NCBI GenBank assembly: GCA_017547755.1
Contig: JAFYOX010000039.1
Span: forward strand, 1-42,043
Direction: 5' to 3'
DNA length: 42,043 nucleotides
Source: Clostridia bacterium
GTDB lineage: Bacteria; Bacillota; Clostridia; Oscillospirales; CAG-272
Position numbers and translations under genes: made by a program. This document shows positions 15,488 through 24,344 of this stretch, piece after piece. Below the pieces are notes generated by a model. That model was not told the DNA's origin and made no database searches. It worked only from the letters and a program-made list of their open reading frames with translations. Position 1 is the first letter of the stretch. Every line of letters begins with the position of its first letter.

Positions 15488-16909
15488 ATGCTGAACTCGC
15501 TGTACGCGGTCATATCGCCGACTGCGGTGGTGATCACGTCGGTGTCGCTGATGCTGTTTCTGGGATTTGCGATGACGCGGGTCACGAAGCGGCTGAAGCT
15601 GCCGAATGTCACGGCGTATATTCTGGTCGGGGTAATGATCAGCCCGTACGTGTTTGACCTGGTGCCGAAGGAAATTATTGAAGGGATGGATTTTCTGTCG
15701 GATATCGCGCTGGCGTTCATCGCGTTTTCGACGGGCGAATTTTTCCGGCTGTCCATTCTGAAGAAGAACGGGCCGCGCGTGATCCTCGTGTCGCTTCTGG
15801 AGTCGGCTGTGACCGCGGGACTGATCTTCTCGGTCATGTTCTTCCTGCTCGGAATGAACCTTGCCCTCTCCATCACGCTGTCCGCCCTTGCCGTCGTCAT
15901 CTCGCCGTCGTCCACCATGATGACCATCCGCCAGACAGGCTCCAAAGGGGACTTCGTCGATACCCTTCTGCAGGTCTCCGCACTTGACGACGTGATCGGT
16001 CTCCTCTTCTTCAGCGTTGCCGTATCCATCGGCGCGGCGTCCGAAGGCACCGGTGTTGCCTTTGCCGATATCGTCCGCCCCGTCCTCGTCAACCTCGCCG
16101 TTATCCTCGTCGGATGCCTCTTCGGCGTGTTCATGAAACTCCTCATGTCCCACCGTTCGCAGGATAACCGCCTCATCGTCTCCGTCGCGCTCCTGTTCGC
16201 TTTCTGCGGCATCTGCGCCGTCTGCGACGTTTCCCCGCTTCTCGGCTGTATGTCCATGGGTACCGTCTATATCAATATCACCAACGACGAAAACCTCTTC
16301 AAACAGCTCAACTACTTCAGCCCGCCGCTTCTCCTTCTCTTCTTCGTCCGCTCCGGCGCCGGCTTCAACCTCGACGCTCTTCTGCATTCCTCCGGCTCCG
16401 TCGGCGCTTTCCCCCTGATCGTCATCAGCGTGGTCTACTTCGCCGTCCGCATCGCCGCAAAGTACGGCGGTGCCTTCACCGGATGCGCCGTCGTGAAAAA
16501 AGCGAAAAACGTCCGCAATTATCTCGGGCTTGCCCTCATTCCGCAGGCAGGCGTCGCCATCGGTCTTTCCGCACTCGGCGCACGTTCGCTCGGCGGCGCG
16601 ACCGGCGATGCCCTCGAAACGATCATCCTGACCTCCAGCATCCTCTACGAATTCGTCGGCCCCGGATGCGCGAAGCTCTCGCTCTACCTCTCCGGCGCCT
16701 ACTCCGATAAGCTCGAAGACCTCACCACCGTCGACGAAAACACCGCCGACGGTGTCCCGAAATCCAATGTCGAAATCCTCATCGAACGCATCCAGAAAAT
16801 CCAGACGGAACTCCCCGCCCACGATGCCATGTCCGAAGAGGAAGCCGCCTTCCTCGAAGGTGCCGAACAGCACTTCGCCGCCATCGGCGCGAGACATCAT
16901 CGGAGATAG
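15488..16909 (+). CDS. Cation:proton antiporter, CPA2/Kef-type membrane protein
   Basis: A 473-residue integral membrane protein with roughly 12-13 hydrophobic segments over residues 1-405, followed by a soluble tail of about 65 residues. The family pattern is visible in LIFSVMFFLLG..LALSITLSALAVVISPSS, the unwound helix with TMMTIRQTG, and the acidic exchange site near SALDDVIGLLFF (Asp-Asp). A TrkA-N domain, present in KefB/KefC, is absent. It probably exchanges Na+ or K+ for protons; the ion is not determined. AAGGAGG lies ten bases before the ATG at 15488. Codon choice changes within the gene near 15850, from CTG/GCG/TCG to CTC/GCC/TCC. Confidence 0.88.
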   Translation: MLNSLYAVISPTAVVITSVSLMLFLGFAMTRVTKRLKLPNVTAYILVGVMISPYVFDLVPKEIIEGMDFLSDIALAFIAFSTGEFFRLSILKKNGPRVILVSLLESAVTAGLIFSVMFFLLGMNLALSITLSALAVVISPSSTMMTIRQTGSKGDFVDTLLQVSALDDVIGLLFFSVAVSIGAASEGTGVAFADIVRPVLVNLAVILVGCLFGVFMKLLMSHRSQDNRLIVSVALLFAFCGICAVCDVSPLLGCMSMGTVYINITNDENLFKQLNYFSPPLLLLFFVRSGAGFNLDALLHSSGSVGAFPLIVISVVYFAVRIAAKYGGAFTGCAVVKKAKNVRNYLGLALIPQAGVAIGLSALGARSLGGATGDALETIILTSSILYEFVGPGCAKLSLYLSGAYSDKLEDLTTVDENTADGVPKSNVEILIERIQKIQTELPAHDAMSEEEAAFLEGAEQHFAAIGARHHRR

Positions 16910-16921
16910 AATTTATTTTTT

Positions 16922-16957
16922 CCGGGGAGAAACTTTTTGAAAAAAGTTTCTCCCCGG
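16922..16957. terminator. Family C hairpin, probable terminator of the antiporter gene
   Basis: CCGGGGAGAAACTTTTT pairs with AAAAAGTTTCTCCCCGG around a GAA-type loop. A conserved tail (CCCCTCTTCAAAAACTTTTACACGAT) follows, and then a second imperfect palindrome starting GACAGAGTACGGTGC (about 16990-17050). Related hairpins plus tails recur near 28534-28655 and 38942-39000. Confidence 0.65.
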
Positions 16958-17060
16958 AACCCCTCTTCAAAAACTTTTACACGATGATAATGACAGAGTA
17001 CGGTGCAAATTGTCTGTTATATATTTGCGCTGTCCGCTCTCTGTCTGAAAGGATACTGCT

Positions 17061-17786
17061 ATGTTACTGTTAAATGACCCGATCGGGAACCTGCTCGGCG
17101 CGTGGTCGACCGCACTGACGGACGCCGCCATCCTCTTCCGGATCGTCCTTGCCATTTTCTTCGCGGCGATCATCGGCTGCGAACGCTCGAGCAAACGGCA
17201 TTCCGCGGGGCTGCGTACGTTCATTCTCGTCGCGTTCGGCTCCACGGTCGCTATGATCCTCGACCTCTTCTTAATCAGCACCTACCACATCGGCTTCCCG
17301 TTCCTCTCCGCCGCAAGCATCCTCAGCGCGGCGATGATCAGCGGAAACTCCATCCTCTTCAGTTCCCGCAGCCAGATCAAGGGGCTGACCACCTCCGCAG
17401 GGCTGTGGACATCCGCCATCTTCGGACTCACCATCGGTGCGGGTCTCTATACCGTGGCGCTGATCGTCTTCATCTCCCTCGTGGCGTGCCTCTCCTTCTT
17501 CCCCGTCCTCGAAAAATACCTCAAGGACCGCTCCAACCACTTCGAAGTCCATCTTGAACTCAAGAACCGCTCCAATCTTCAGGACTTTGTCTCCACCATC
17601 CGCCGTCTCGGTCTCCGCATCGACGACATCGAATCCAACCACGCCTACCTCAACTCCGGTCTCAGCGTCTACTCCATCTCCATGACCATCCAGAGCCCGG
17701 AACTCAAAAAATACAAGGAACACAGCGAGATCATCGAAGCGCTCCGTTCCCTTGAATACGTCTCCCATATCGAGGAAATGAGCTGA
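17061..17786 (+). CDS. MgtC/SapB family membrane protein
   Basis: A 241-residue protein with about four to five transmembrane helices in the first 150 residues and a soluble C-terminal domain. The first half carries family signatures: GCERSSKRHSAGLRTFILVA (arginine-rich cytosolic loop) and the glycine-rich helix GLWTSAIFGLTIGAGLY. The C-terminus (from about residue 160) has an ACT-like alternating pattern, as in MgtC. The family is linked to Mg2+ starvation and to inhibition of F-ATPase in pathogens; the role here is unknown. GAAAGGA precedes the ATG. An intrinsic terminator follows ten bases after the stop. Confidence 0.9.
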   Translation: MLLLNDPIGNLLGAWSTALTDAAILFRIVLAIFFAAIIGCERSSKRHSAGLRTFILVAFGSTVAMILDLFLISTYHIGFPFLSAASILSAAMISGNSILFSSRSQIKGLTTSAGLWTSAIFGLTIGAGLYTVALIVFISLVACLSFFPVLEKYLKDRSNHFEVHLELKNRSNLQDFVSTIRRLGLRIDDIESNHAYLNSGLSVYSISMTIQSPELKKYKEHSEIIEALRSLEYVSHIEEMS

Positions 17787-17795
17787 TTTCCCCAT

Positions 17796-17824
17796 AAAAC
17801 GAACGGCAGAGCCGTTCGTTTTTT
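17796..17824 (+). terminator. Intrinsic terminator after the MgtC-like gene
   Basis: AAAACGAACGGC and GCCGTTCGTTTT form a 12-bp stem with an AGA loop and a T run. It is a textbook Rho-independent terminator. Confidence 0.9.
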
Positions 17825-17849
17825 CATACCGTTAAAATTTCCGCGTTGC

Positions 17850-17878
17850 TTGACAACCCACGGAAATTGTGCTATAGT
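17850..17878 (+). promoter_or_regulatory. Promoter of the solute-binding protein gene
   Basis: TTGACA (17850-17855), 17-base spacer, TATAGT (17873-17878). Transcription should start near 17885, about 44 bases before the ATG. Confidence 0.8.
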
Positions 17879-17928
17879 AGCCTCATAATATGAAATTTAC
17901 CAATAATTATGAACGAAAGGGTATTCTC

Positions 17929-19437
17929 ATGAAAAAGCAGATCCTCGCGCTTCTTCTTGCGCTTCTCATGACCGCACCGGCGTTCGTTTCCTGCTCCGAC
18001 AGCGGCACGAACGAGGAAACCGCGGCGGATAACGCTTCCGCACCCACCGCTTCGGAAGAGATCGCTCCCGAAGAGATCGTTGACGATACCGTGGACGAAA
18101 ACGGCTACCTCAAGGACGAACTCCCGGACGAACTCGACTTCGGCGGTCAGGTCATCAACCTCCTCTACTGGAGCGACGTCGAAAACCAGGAATTCTCCGC
18201 GGAAGAATTCACCGGTGAAATCGTCAACGACGCCATCTACCAGAGAAACATCAACGTGGAAGACGACCTCAACGTCAAGTACAACTGGATCGGTACGCCC
18301 GGCAACGGCGGCAACATCGACGCATACGTCGCAAAGGTCCGCGAAAGCCATACCGCCGGCGACAATGCGTACGATATCTACGCTTCCTACAGCCGTACCA
18401 TCATGGCAAGCGTCATCAACGGCTTCACCACAAACCTCGAAGACGCTCCCTACCTCGATTTCGACAAGCCGTGGTGGCCCGACAACCTCCTGAAGGAATC
18501 CACCATCAACAACCACCTTTACCTCGTCTCCGGCGATATCTCCACGAATGTGCTGCACATGATGTACTGCATGTACTACAACAAGCAGCTCCTCGAAGAC
18601 TATCAGCTGGCGGAACCCACCGACCTCGTCTTTGAAAACAAGTGGACGCTCGACACCCTCGTCACCATGGGCTCCGGCGTTTACGTCGACCTCAACGGCA
18701 ACTCCAAGAAGGATACCGCCGACCAGTTCGGCTTCACCATCACGAACTTCCACAACGACGCGTTCTATACCGGCTCCGACCTCAAGCTCGTCGAACACGA
18801 CGCGGAAAAGATCCTGATCGTTTCCCCCGACTTCTTCGGCGAAAAGGCGATCAGCGTCATCGAAAAGCTCGGTCCGTGGGAAACCTCCAACGACGTATAC
18901 CAGGCAAGCGACTATGAAACTCCCTTCACGGAAGGACGTTCCCTCTTCACCATCAACCGCGCACACTACGCATCCAAGGCGCTCCGTGACTCCGAACTGA
19001 GCTACGGTATCGTCCCGGTGCCGAAGTACGACGAAAATCAGGAAAACTACCGTACCGTCATGGGCAACCCCGTTACCCTGTACTCCATCTCCGTTTCCAC
19101 CCCGTACAAGGATATCTGCGCGGCTGTTCTCGAATGCATGGCATCCAACGGCTACCGCCTCACCACGCCCGCCATCTTCGAAAACAATATGAAGAAGAAG
19201 TACTCCGTGGACGACATCAACACGCAGATGTACGACATCGTGCGTGAATCCGTCAGCTTCGAGCTCGGACGTTTCATGAACAAGTACCTCTCCAACATCA
19301 CCGACATCTTCTTTGCCGCCGTTGAGACCAACGATCCCAAGTGGGGCTCCACCGCCGCAAGATACAATAAGCCTCTCGCAAAGCAGATGGAAAAAGTCGT
19401 CGAAAGCCTTCTCGAAAACGAAGAAAATCTCGGCTGA
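17929..19437 (+). CDS. Extracellular solute-binding lipoprotein, orphan ABC component
   Basis: A 502-residue secreted lipoprotein. The N-terminus has MKKQ, a hydrophobic stretch and the lipobox AFVSC, with the lipidated cysteine near residue 23. A Ser/Thr/Ala/Glu-rich linker of about 35 residues follows. The rest resembles family 1 extracellular solute-binding proteins of carbohydrate or oligosaccharide importers, with a low-charge aromatic patch (WWPDNLL, MMYCMYYNKQ) typical of ligand-binding clefts. No permease or ATPase is adjacent, and the gene has its own promoter and terminator, so it is transcribed alone. Start chosen at 17929 behind GAAAGG; the ATG at 17890 lacks a site and would spoil the signal peptide. 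Ligand unknown. Confidence 0.88.
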   Translation: MKKQILALLLALLMTAPAFVSCSDSGTNEETAADNASAPTASEEIAPEEIVDDTVDENGYLKDELPDELDFGGQVINLLYWSDVENQEFSAEEFTGEIVNDAIYQRNINVEDDLNVKYNWIGTPGNGGNIDAYVAKVRESHTAGDNAYDIYASYSRTIMASVINGFTTNLEDAPYLDFDKPWWPDNLLKESTINNHLYLVSGDISTNVLHMMYCMYYNKQLLEDYQLAEPTDLVFENKWTLDTLVTMGSGVYVDLNGNSKKDTADQFGFTITNFHNDAFYTGSDLKLVEHDAEKILIVSPDFFGEKAISVIEKLGPWETSNDVYQASDYETPFTEGRSLFTINRAHYASKALRDSELSYGIVPVPKYDENQENYRTVMGNPVTLYSISVSTPYKDICAAVLECMASNGYRLTTPAIFENNMKKKYSVDDINTQMYDIVRESVSFELGRFMNKYLSNITDIFFAAVETNDPKWGSTAARYNKPLAKQMEKVVESLLENEENLG

Positions 19438-19456
19438 TGCCCGGATTCCGTATAAG

Positions 19457-19482
19457 AAAAAAGCACCTGACGGTGCTTTTTT
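19457..19482 (+). terminator. Intrinsic terminator after the solute-binding protein
   Basis: AAAAAAGCACC pairs with GGTGCTTTTTT around a four-base loop, 19 bases past the stop codon. The stem resembles that in the partial family A copy near 41847. Confidence 0.9.
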
Positions 19483-19496
19483 CTTCCGCAAACCCC

Positions 19497-19525
19497 TTGC
19501 ATTTTGTTACAGAATTGTGTATAAT
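19497..19525 (+). promoter_or_regulatory. Promoter of xpt
   Basis: TTGCAT (19497-19502), 17-base spacer, TATAAT (19520-19525). The leader is only about 57 bases and shows no purine-riboswitch core. Confidence 0.75.
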
Positions 19526-19588
19526 TCAATCATAATTTGCACAAACATGCGGCATTCTGCCGTAATAACAAAAAGTGGAGACGCGGCC

Positions 19589-20161
19589 ATGAAACTGCTT
19601 GAAGACAGAATCCTGAAAGACGGCAAGATCGGTGCCGGAAACGTCCTGAAAGTGGACTGCTTCCTGAATCATCAGATCGACGTACCTTTTCTTTCTCTCC
19701 TCGGTGAAGAATTCCATCGCCTGTACAAGGACGAAGGCATCACCAAGATCCTCACCATCGAAGCCTCCGGCATCGGCATCGCCTGCCTGGCAGCGGCGCA
19801 TTTCGGCGTTCCGGTGGTATTTGCGAAAAAGACGACCACCAACAACATCGCCGGGGACGTCTACACCGCAGAAGTTTACAGCTATACCCACGAACGCACC
19901 TACAACATCCGTCTGTCGAAGGATTTCCTCAACGCCGACGACCGTGTGCTCATCATTGACGACTTCCTCGCAAAGGGCAGCGCCATGCTCGCTCTCCTGA
20001 AGCTGGTCGAAGACGCGGGCGCATCCGTGGCAGGTGCCGGCATCGTCATCGAAAAGGCATACCAGGACGGCGGAAAGATGCTCCGTGACCGCGGTCTGCG
20101 CATCGAATCCCTCGCAAAAATCGCTTCCATGGATGAAAACGGTATAATCTTCGAAGATTGA
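19589..20161 (+). CDS. xpt: Xanthine phosphoribosyltransferase
   Basis: Joins PRPP and xanthine to form XMP, which GMP synthase then aminates. The 190-residue size matches XPRT of Firmicutes. It begins with the family pattern MKLLEDRILKDGKIGAGNVL. The PRPP-binding loop is VLIIDDFLAKGSA, and the purine-contacting stretch is TIEASGIGIAC. The frame is open upstream, but the ATG at 19589 with GTGGAG before it gives the correct N-terminus. The adjacent BMP/ABC transporter genes point to a purine uptake and salvage cluster. A separate small hairpin (AAACGGGCA/TGTCCGTTT, 20198-20218) lies in the gap after it. Confidence 0.95.
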   Translation: MKLLEDRILKDGKIGAGNVLKVDCFLNHQIDVPFLSLLGEEFHRLYKDEGITKILTIEASGIGIACLAAAHFGVPVVFAKKTTTNNIAGDVYTAEVYSYTHERTYNIRLSKDFLNADDRVLIIDDFLAKGSAMLALLKLVEDAGASVAGAGIVIEKAYQDGGKMLRDRGLRIESLAKIASMDENGIIFED

Positions 20162-20256
20162 GAAAATACTGTCTGCATCCCCTTTTCCCGTGATTTCTAA
20201 ACGGGCAGAATGTCCGTTTGAAATATAAAAATCAAATATTTCGGAGGAACAGACTC

Positions 20257-21546
20257 ATGTTCAAGAAAATCGCTGCAGTCGTTCTCGCAGTGCTGATGAT
20301 GGTTTCCATCGCCACTGTATTCACCGGCTGCTCCGGCGGTGCTTCCGCCGACTTCAAGGTTGGCGTCATCCTCATCGGTGACGAAACCGAAGGCTACTCC
20401 AAGGCACACATCGAAGGCATCAAGGCTGCCGCAAAGAATCTCGGCGTTGCCGAAAACCAGATCATCTGGAAGTACAAAGTAGAAGAAAACTCCACCTGTC
20501 TCGACGCTGCTACCGACCTTGTAGGTCAGGGCTGCGACCTCATCATCGCCAACAGCTACGGTCACCAGACCTACATCGTACAGGCTGCTGAACAGTTCCC
20601 GGACGTTACCTTCGCATCCATGACCGGTGACTTCGCTGCTCTTACCGGTCTCTCCAACCTCAAGAACGGCTTCACCAAGGTATTCCAGTCCCGTTACGTA
20701 TCCGGTGTTGTTGCAGGTATGAAGGTTGCCGAACTCCTTGCAAACGGCACCATCTCCGAATCCGCTACCCCCCAGCACTTCGATAACGGCAATGTAAAGA
20801 TCGGCTACGTCGGCGCGTTCGACTATGCGGAAGTTGTTTCCGGCTACACCGCATTCTTCCTCGGCATCAAGTCCGTCGTTGAAAACGTAACCATGGAAAT
20901 CAACTACACCTCCTCCTGGTTCGACATCGACAAGGAAGCTGCTGCAGCAGAAGCGCTCATCGCCAACGGCTGCGTTATCATCGGTCAGCACGCTGACTCC
21001 ACCGGCGCTCCTTCCGCGACCCAGAAGAGACTCGACGAAGGCAAGATCTGCTACTCCGTCGGCTACAACATCGACATGCTCGCAACCGCTCCTACCGCGG
21101 CTCTGACCTCCCCGACCAACAACTGGTCCGTCTTCTACACCGAACTGATGACCGACGTCATGAACGGCAAGGACTTCCCGGCAGACGTAGCATACGGTTA
21201 TGAAAACAACGGCGTAGGCATCACCACCCTCGGTCCGTCCTGCGCAGCAGGCACCGCAGAAAAGGTTGCTGAAGTAGAAGCTGCTCTCAAGGACGGCTCT
21301 CTCAAGGTATTTGACACCTCCACCTTCACCGTAAGCGCAGATCAGGGCACCTGCACCGTAACCACCGATGCAGACGGTCACGTTACCAGCTGCACCATCG
21401 ACACCTCCTTTATGGACTGGAGCACCATGACTCCCATTTACCAGGGTTCTGTTGTAGAATGCATCAAGGACGGCGCATTTGACGAATCTACCATTCGTTC
21501 CGCTCCGTACTTCTCCATCCGTATCGACGGCATCATCGAAAAATAA
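20257..21546 (+). CDS. BMP-family substrate-binding lipoprotein of nucleoside ABC importer
   Basis: A 429-residue lipoprotein of the PnrA/BmpA (Bmp) family that binds purine nucleosides outside the membrane. The signal peptide runs MFKKIAAVVLAVLMM to lipobox VFTGC (cysteine near residue 24). The periplasmic-binding-fold core follows, with VGVILIGDETEGYSKAHIEG, a recurrent NSYGHQTYIVQAA segment, and ASMTGDF. GGAGG lies before the ATG at 20257; the upstream in-frame ATG lacks one. Codons are strongly biased to GTA, GCT, GTT and GCA, unlike neighbours, as expected for a very abundant protein. It is followed by a hairpin with a T-rich tail that may reduce read-through to the transporter genes. 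Confidence 0.92.
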   Translation: MFKKIAAVVLAVLMMVSIATVFTGCSGGASADFKVGVILIGDETEGYSKAHIEGIKAAAKNLGVAENQIIWKYKVEENSTCLDAATDLVGQGCDLIIANSYGHQTYIVQAAEQFPDVTFASMTGDFAALTGLSNLKNGFTKVFQSRYVSGVVAGMKVAELLANGTISESATPQHFDNGNVKIGYVGAFDYAEVVSGYTAFFLGIKSVVENVTMEINYTSSWFDIDKEAAAAEALIANGCVIIGQHADSTGAPSATQKRLDEGKICYSVGYNIDMLATAPTAALTSPTNNWSVFYTELMTDVMNGKDFPADVAYGYENNGVGITTLGPSCAAGTAEKVAEVEAALKDGSLKVFDTSTFTVSADQGTCTVTTDADGHVTSCTIDTSFMDWSTMTPIYQGSVVECIKDGAFDESTIRSAPYFSIRIDGIIEK

Positions 21547-21577
21547 TTGAAACCCAGGTTTCAGTTCTGACGAATCC

Positions 21578-21617
21578 GAAGGGAAGCTCTTGCACCAAAA
21601 GCTTCCCTTCGTTCTTT
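21578..21617 (+). terminator. Partial terminator within the nucleoside transporter cluster
   Basis: GAAGGGAAGC (21578-21587) pairs with GCTTCCCTTC (21601-21610), followed by GTTCTTTC. A smaller hairpin TGAAACC/GGTTTCA precedes it (21548-21563). The position between the binding protein and its ATPase suggests it sets the ratio between them. Confidence 0.65.
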
Positions 21618-21685
21618 CAATCCATACCAGCCGTTCTGACATAACATGAAGTTTGAACTTCCAAAATTTTTTCGGAGTTTTTTCA

Positions 21686-23245
21686 ATGGAAAATATGCAC
21701 ACCAGCGATGCAATCACCCTGAAGGGGATTACCAAATCCTTCGGGACGAAAGTCATCGCCAATAAAAATATCTCCCTCTCCATCCGCCGCGGCGAGGTCC
21801 TTTCTCTCCTCGGGGAAAACGGCAGCGGGAAAACCACTCTTATGAATATCCTCTCGGGGATCTATTACCCCGATGAAGGTCAGGTCTTCGTCGGAGGCAA
21901 GGAAGTTGCCATCCGTTCCCCCGGCGACTCCTTCGCCCTCGGCATCGGTATGATCCACCAGCACTTCAAGCTCGTCGATGTCTTCACCGCCGCCGAAAAT
22001 ATCGTCCTCGGTCTCAAAGGTCACGGCAAATTCGACCTCAAGGCTGTCGGCGAAAAAGTCCGTGCCATCTGCGAACGCTACGGCTTCGACATCACCCCCG
22101 AACAGAAGGTCTACGATATGACCGTCTCCCAGAAGCAGACGCTCGAGATCGTCAAGGTCCTCTACCGCGGCGCGGATATCCTCATCCTCGACGAACCGAC
22201 CGCCGTGCTGACCCCGCAGGAAACCGAAAAACTCTTCGGCGTCATCCGCGAAATGAAAAAGGACGGCAAGGCCATCGTCATCATCACCCACAAACTCCAC
22301 GAAGTTCTCTCCGTTTCCGACCGCGTCTCCATCCTCCGCAAGGGTGAATACATCGGTACCGTCGATACCAAGGACGCCACCGAGATCTCCCTCACCGAAA
22401 TGATGGTCGGCAAAAAGGTCACGCTCAACATCGACCGCAAGGTTCCCGTCAATCCGAAGAAGCGTCTGTCCGTCCAGAACCTCTCCATCACCGGTGAAGA
22501 CGGCATCAAAGTCCTCGACAATATCACCTTCGACGCGATGGGCGGCGAGATCCTCGGCATCGCGGGCATTTCCGGATGCGGTCAGAAGGAACTTCTCGAA
22601 GCCATCGCCGGTCTGAAGATCGTCGACGCAGGCTCTTCCATCGATTTTATCGAACCCGATACCGACAAGCCGGACTCCCTCATCGGCAAGACGCCCCGTC
22701 AGATCAAGGAAATGGGCATCACCCTTTCCTTCGTTCCCGAAGACCGTCTCGGCATGGGTCTGGTCGCTTCCATGGGCATGACCGACAACATGATGCTCAA
22801 GTCCTACGAACAGGGCAAGTCCTTCTTCGTCGAACGCAAGCAGCCGCATGACCTCGCCGAAGAGATCAAGGGAGACCTCGCGGTCGTTACCCCGTCGATC
22901 AACACTCCCGTCCGCCGTCTGTCCGGCGGCAACGTACAGAAAGTCCTCGTCGGCCGTGAAATCGCGGCAGCTCCGGCGGTACTCATGACGGCGTACGCGG
23001 TACGCGGTCTGGACATCGGTACGTCCTATCAGATCTACAACCTGCTGTCCGAACAGAAGGACAAGGGCGTTGCCGTCATGTACGTCGGCGAAGACCTTGA
23101 CGTTCTGATCGATCTGTGTGACCGGATCCTCGTGCTCTGCGCGGGCAAAATGACCGGCATCATCGACGGACGCACCGCAACGAAGGAGCAGATCGGTCTG
23201 CTCATGACCAAGACGAGCCACGGAGAGGAGAGCGCAAACGTATGA
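21686..23245 (+). CDS. Nucleoside ABC importer ATPase with two ATP-binding domains
   Basis: A 519-residue fused ATPase, as in RbsA/NupO-type transporters. Domain 1 has Walker A GENGSGKTT near residue 48, Q-loop MIHQHFKL, a divergent signature MTVSQKQTL and Walker B ILILDEPTAVLT. Domain 2 has GISGCGQKELLEAIAG in place of Walker A (no lysine-threonine pair), signature RLSGGNVQKVLVGRE, and VLMTAYAVRGLDIG in place of Walker B. This asymmetry is usual for the family, but the second Walker B is poorer than normal. I chose the ATG at 21686 (MENMHTS) behind GGAG; it ends by overlapping the permease start by four bases (ATGA). Confidence 0.92.
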   Translation: MENMHTSDAITLKGITKSFGTKVIANKNISLSIRRGEVLSLLGENGSGKTTLMNILSGIYYPDEGQVFVGGKEVAIRSPGDSFALGIGMIHQHFKLVDVFTAAENIVLGLKGHGKFDLKAVGEKVRAICERYGFDITPEQKVYDMTVSQKQTLEIVKVLYRGADILILDEPTAVLTPQETEKLFGVIREMKKDGKAIVIITHKLHEVLSVSDRVSILRKGEYIGTVDTKDATEISLTEMMVGKKVTLNIDRKVPVNPKKRLSVQNLSITGEDGIKVLDNITFDAMGGEILGIAGISGCGQKELLEAIAGLKIVDAGSSIDFIEPDTDKPDSLIGKTPRQIKEMGITLSFVPEDRLGMGLVASMGMTDNMMLKSYEQGKSFFVERKQPHDLAEEIKGDLAVVTPSINTPVRRLSGGNVQKVLVGREIAAAPAVLMTAYAVRGLDIGTSYQIYNLLSEQKDKGVAVMYVGEDLDVLIDLCDRILVLCAGKMTGIIDGRTATKEQIGLLMTKTSHGEESANV

Positions 23246-24333
23246 ACAAGGCTGAAAATACACACCTCCGCGAGCCTCTCGTAAGACTCGCAAAACAGGA
23301 CGGGGTCCCGGTGAAGAAAAAAGTCGGCATCCGTGCGGCGGCCATCGTGCTTGCCCTCGTGATCGACGCGCTCTTCATCTTCCTTGTCACCAAACTGAAC
23401 CCGATCCAGGTCTACGCGGAAATGTTCAAGGGAACATTTGAGACCTCGCTCCGCTTCATGTGGGCGATGCGCGACATGGTATCCCTTCTCTGCATCGGCA
23501 TTGCGCTGGCACCGGCATTCAAGATGCGCTTCTGGAACATCGGCGCGGAAGGACAGGTGCTGATGGGCGGTTTTGCGACCGCGCTGTGCATGATGTACTG
23601 TCAGAGTCTCCCGACGCCGGTCCTCTTCCTCGTGATGATCCTCACGAGCGTGATCTGCGGCGCGGTCTGGGGTCTGATCCCTGCGGTCTTCAAGGCACGC
23701 TGGAACACGAACGAAACGCTCTTCACGCTGATGATGAACTACGTGGCGATCCAGATCGTCGCGTACGCAACGAACATTCTCCGCGGTCAGGCGTCCTCGC
23801 TCGGCACCATCAACATGGGCACGAAGATCGGCTGGTTCCCGAAGATCGCGGGCCACGACTTCACGCTGAACATCATCATCGTCGCGGTTCTGACCGTTCT
23901 GATGTTCATTTACTTAAAGCACACGAAGCACGGCTATGAAATTTCCGTCGTCGGCGAATCGGAGAACACGGCGCGCTACGCGGGTATTGACGTAGCGAAA
24001 GTCACGCTCCGCACGATGCTGATCTCGGGCGCGATCTGCGGTCTCTGCGGCTTCATCATCGTTGCGGGCAACAAGCACACGATCGCGACGAACACGGCTG
24101 GCGGCAACGGCTTCACGGCGATCATCGTTGCATGGCTGGCGAAGTTCAACACGTTCTACATGGCGCTGATCTCCTTCATGCTGATCTTCCTTGAAAAGGG
24201 TGCGGGACAGATCGCGTCGAGCTTCGGTCTGAACGATTTCATCACAGACATCATCTCGGGGATTATCCTGTTCTGCATTCTCGGCAGCGAATTCTTCATC
24301 AACTACCGGCTGATCTTCCGGCATAAGAAATAA
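23242..24333 (+). CDS. Nucleoside ABC importer permease 1
   Basis: A 363-residue membrane protein of the BPD_transp_2 type. It has about nine to ten hydrophobic segments after a basic cytosolic N-terminus of about 30 residues. The family pattern FWNIGAEGQVLMGG is at residues 95-110 or so, and the coupling region GESENTARYAGIDVAKVTLRT is near residues 237-257. The GFTAIIVAWLAKFN segment is typical of nucleoside and ribose-type permeases. It is translationally coupled to the ATPase (ATGA overlap) and precedes the second permease by 11 bases. Confidence 0.9.
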   Translation: MNKAENTHLREPLVRLAKQDGVPVKKKVGIRAAAIVLALVIDALFIFLVTKLNPIQVYAEMFKGTFETSLRFMWAMRDMVSLLCIGIALAPAFKMRFWNIGAEGQVLMGGFATALCMMYCQSLPTPVLFLVMILTSVICGAVWGLIPAVFKARWNTNETLFTLMMNYVAIQIVAYATNILRGQASSLGTINMGTKIGWFPKIAGHDFTLNIIIVAVLTVLMFIYLKHTKHGYEISVVGESENTARYAGIDVAKVTLRTMLISGAICGLCGFIIVAGNKHTIATNTAGGNGFTAIIVAWLAKFNTFYMALISFMLIFLEKGAGQIASSFGLNDFITDIISGIILFCILGSEFFINYRLIFRHKK

Positions 24334-24344
24334 GGAGATAGAAA

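Noticed and set aside
19526-19588. Purine riboswitch upstream of xpt
   Set aside because: The leader is about 57 bases, too short, and lacks the conserved three-way junction loops.
21653-21685. Earlier ATG for the nucleoside ATPase
   Set aside because: The ATG at 21686 has GGAG at proper distance and the family N-terminus begins soon after; the earlier codons overlap the region containing that site.
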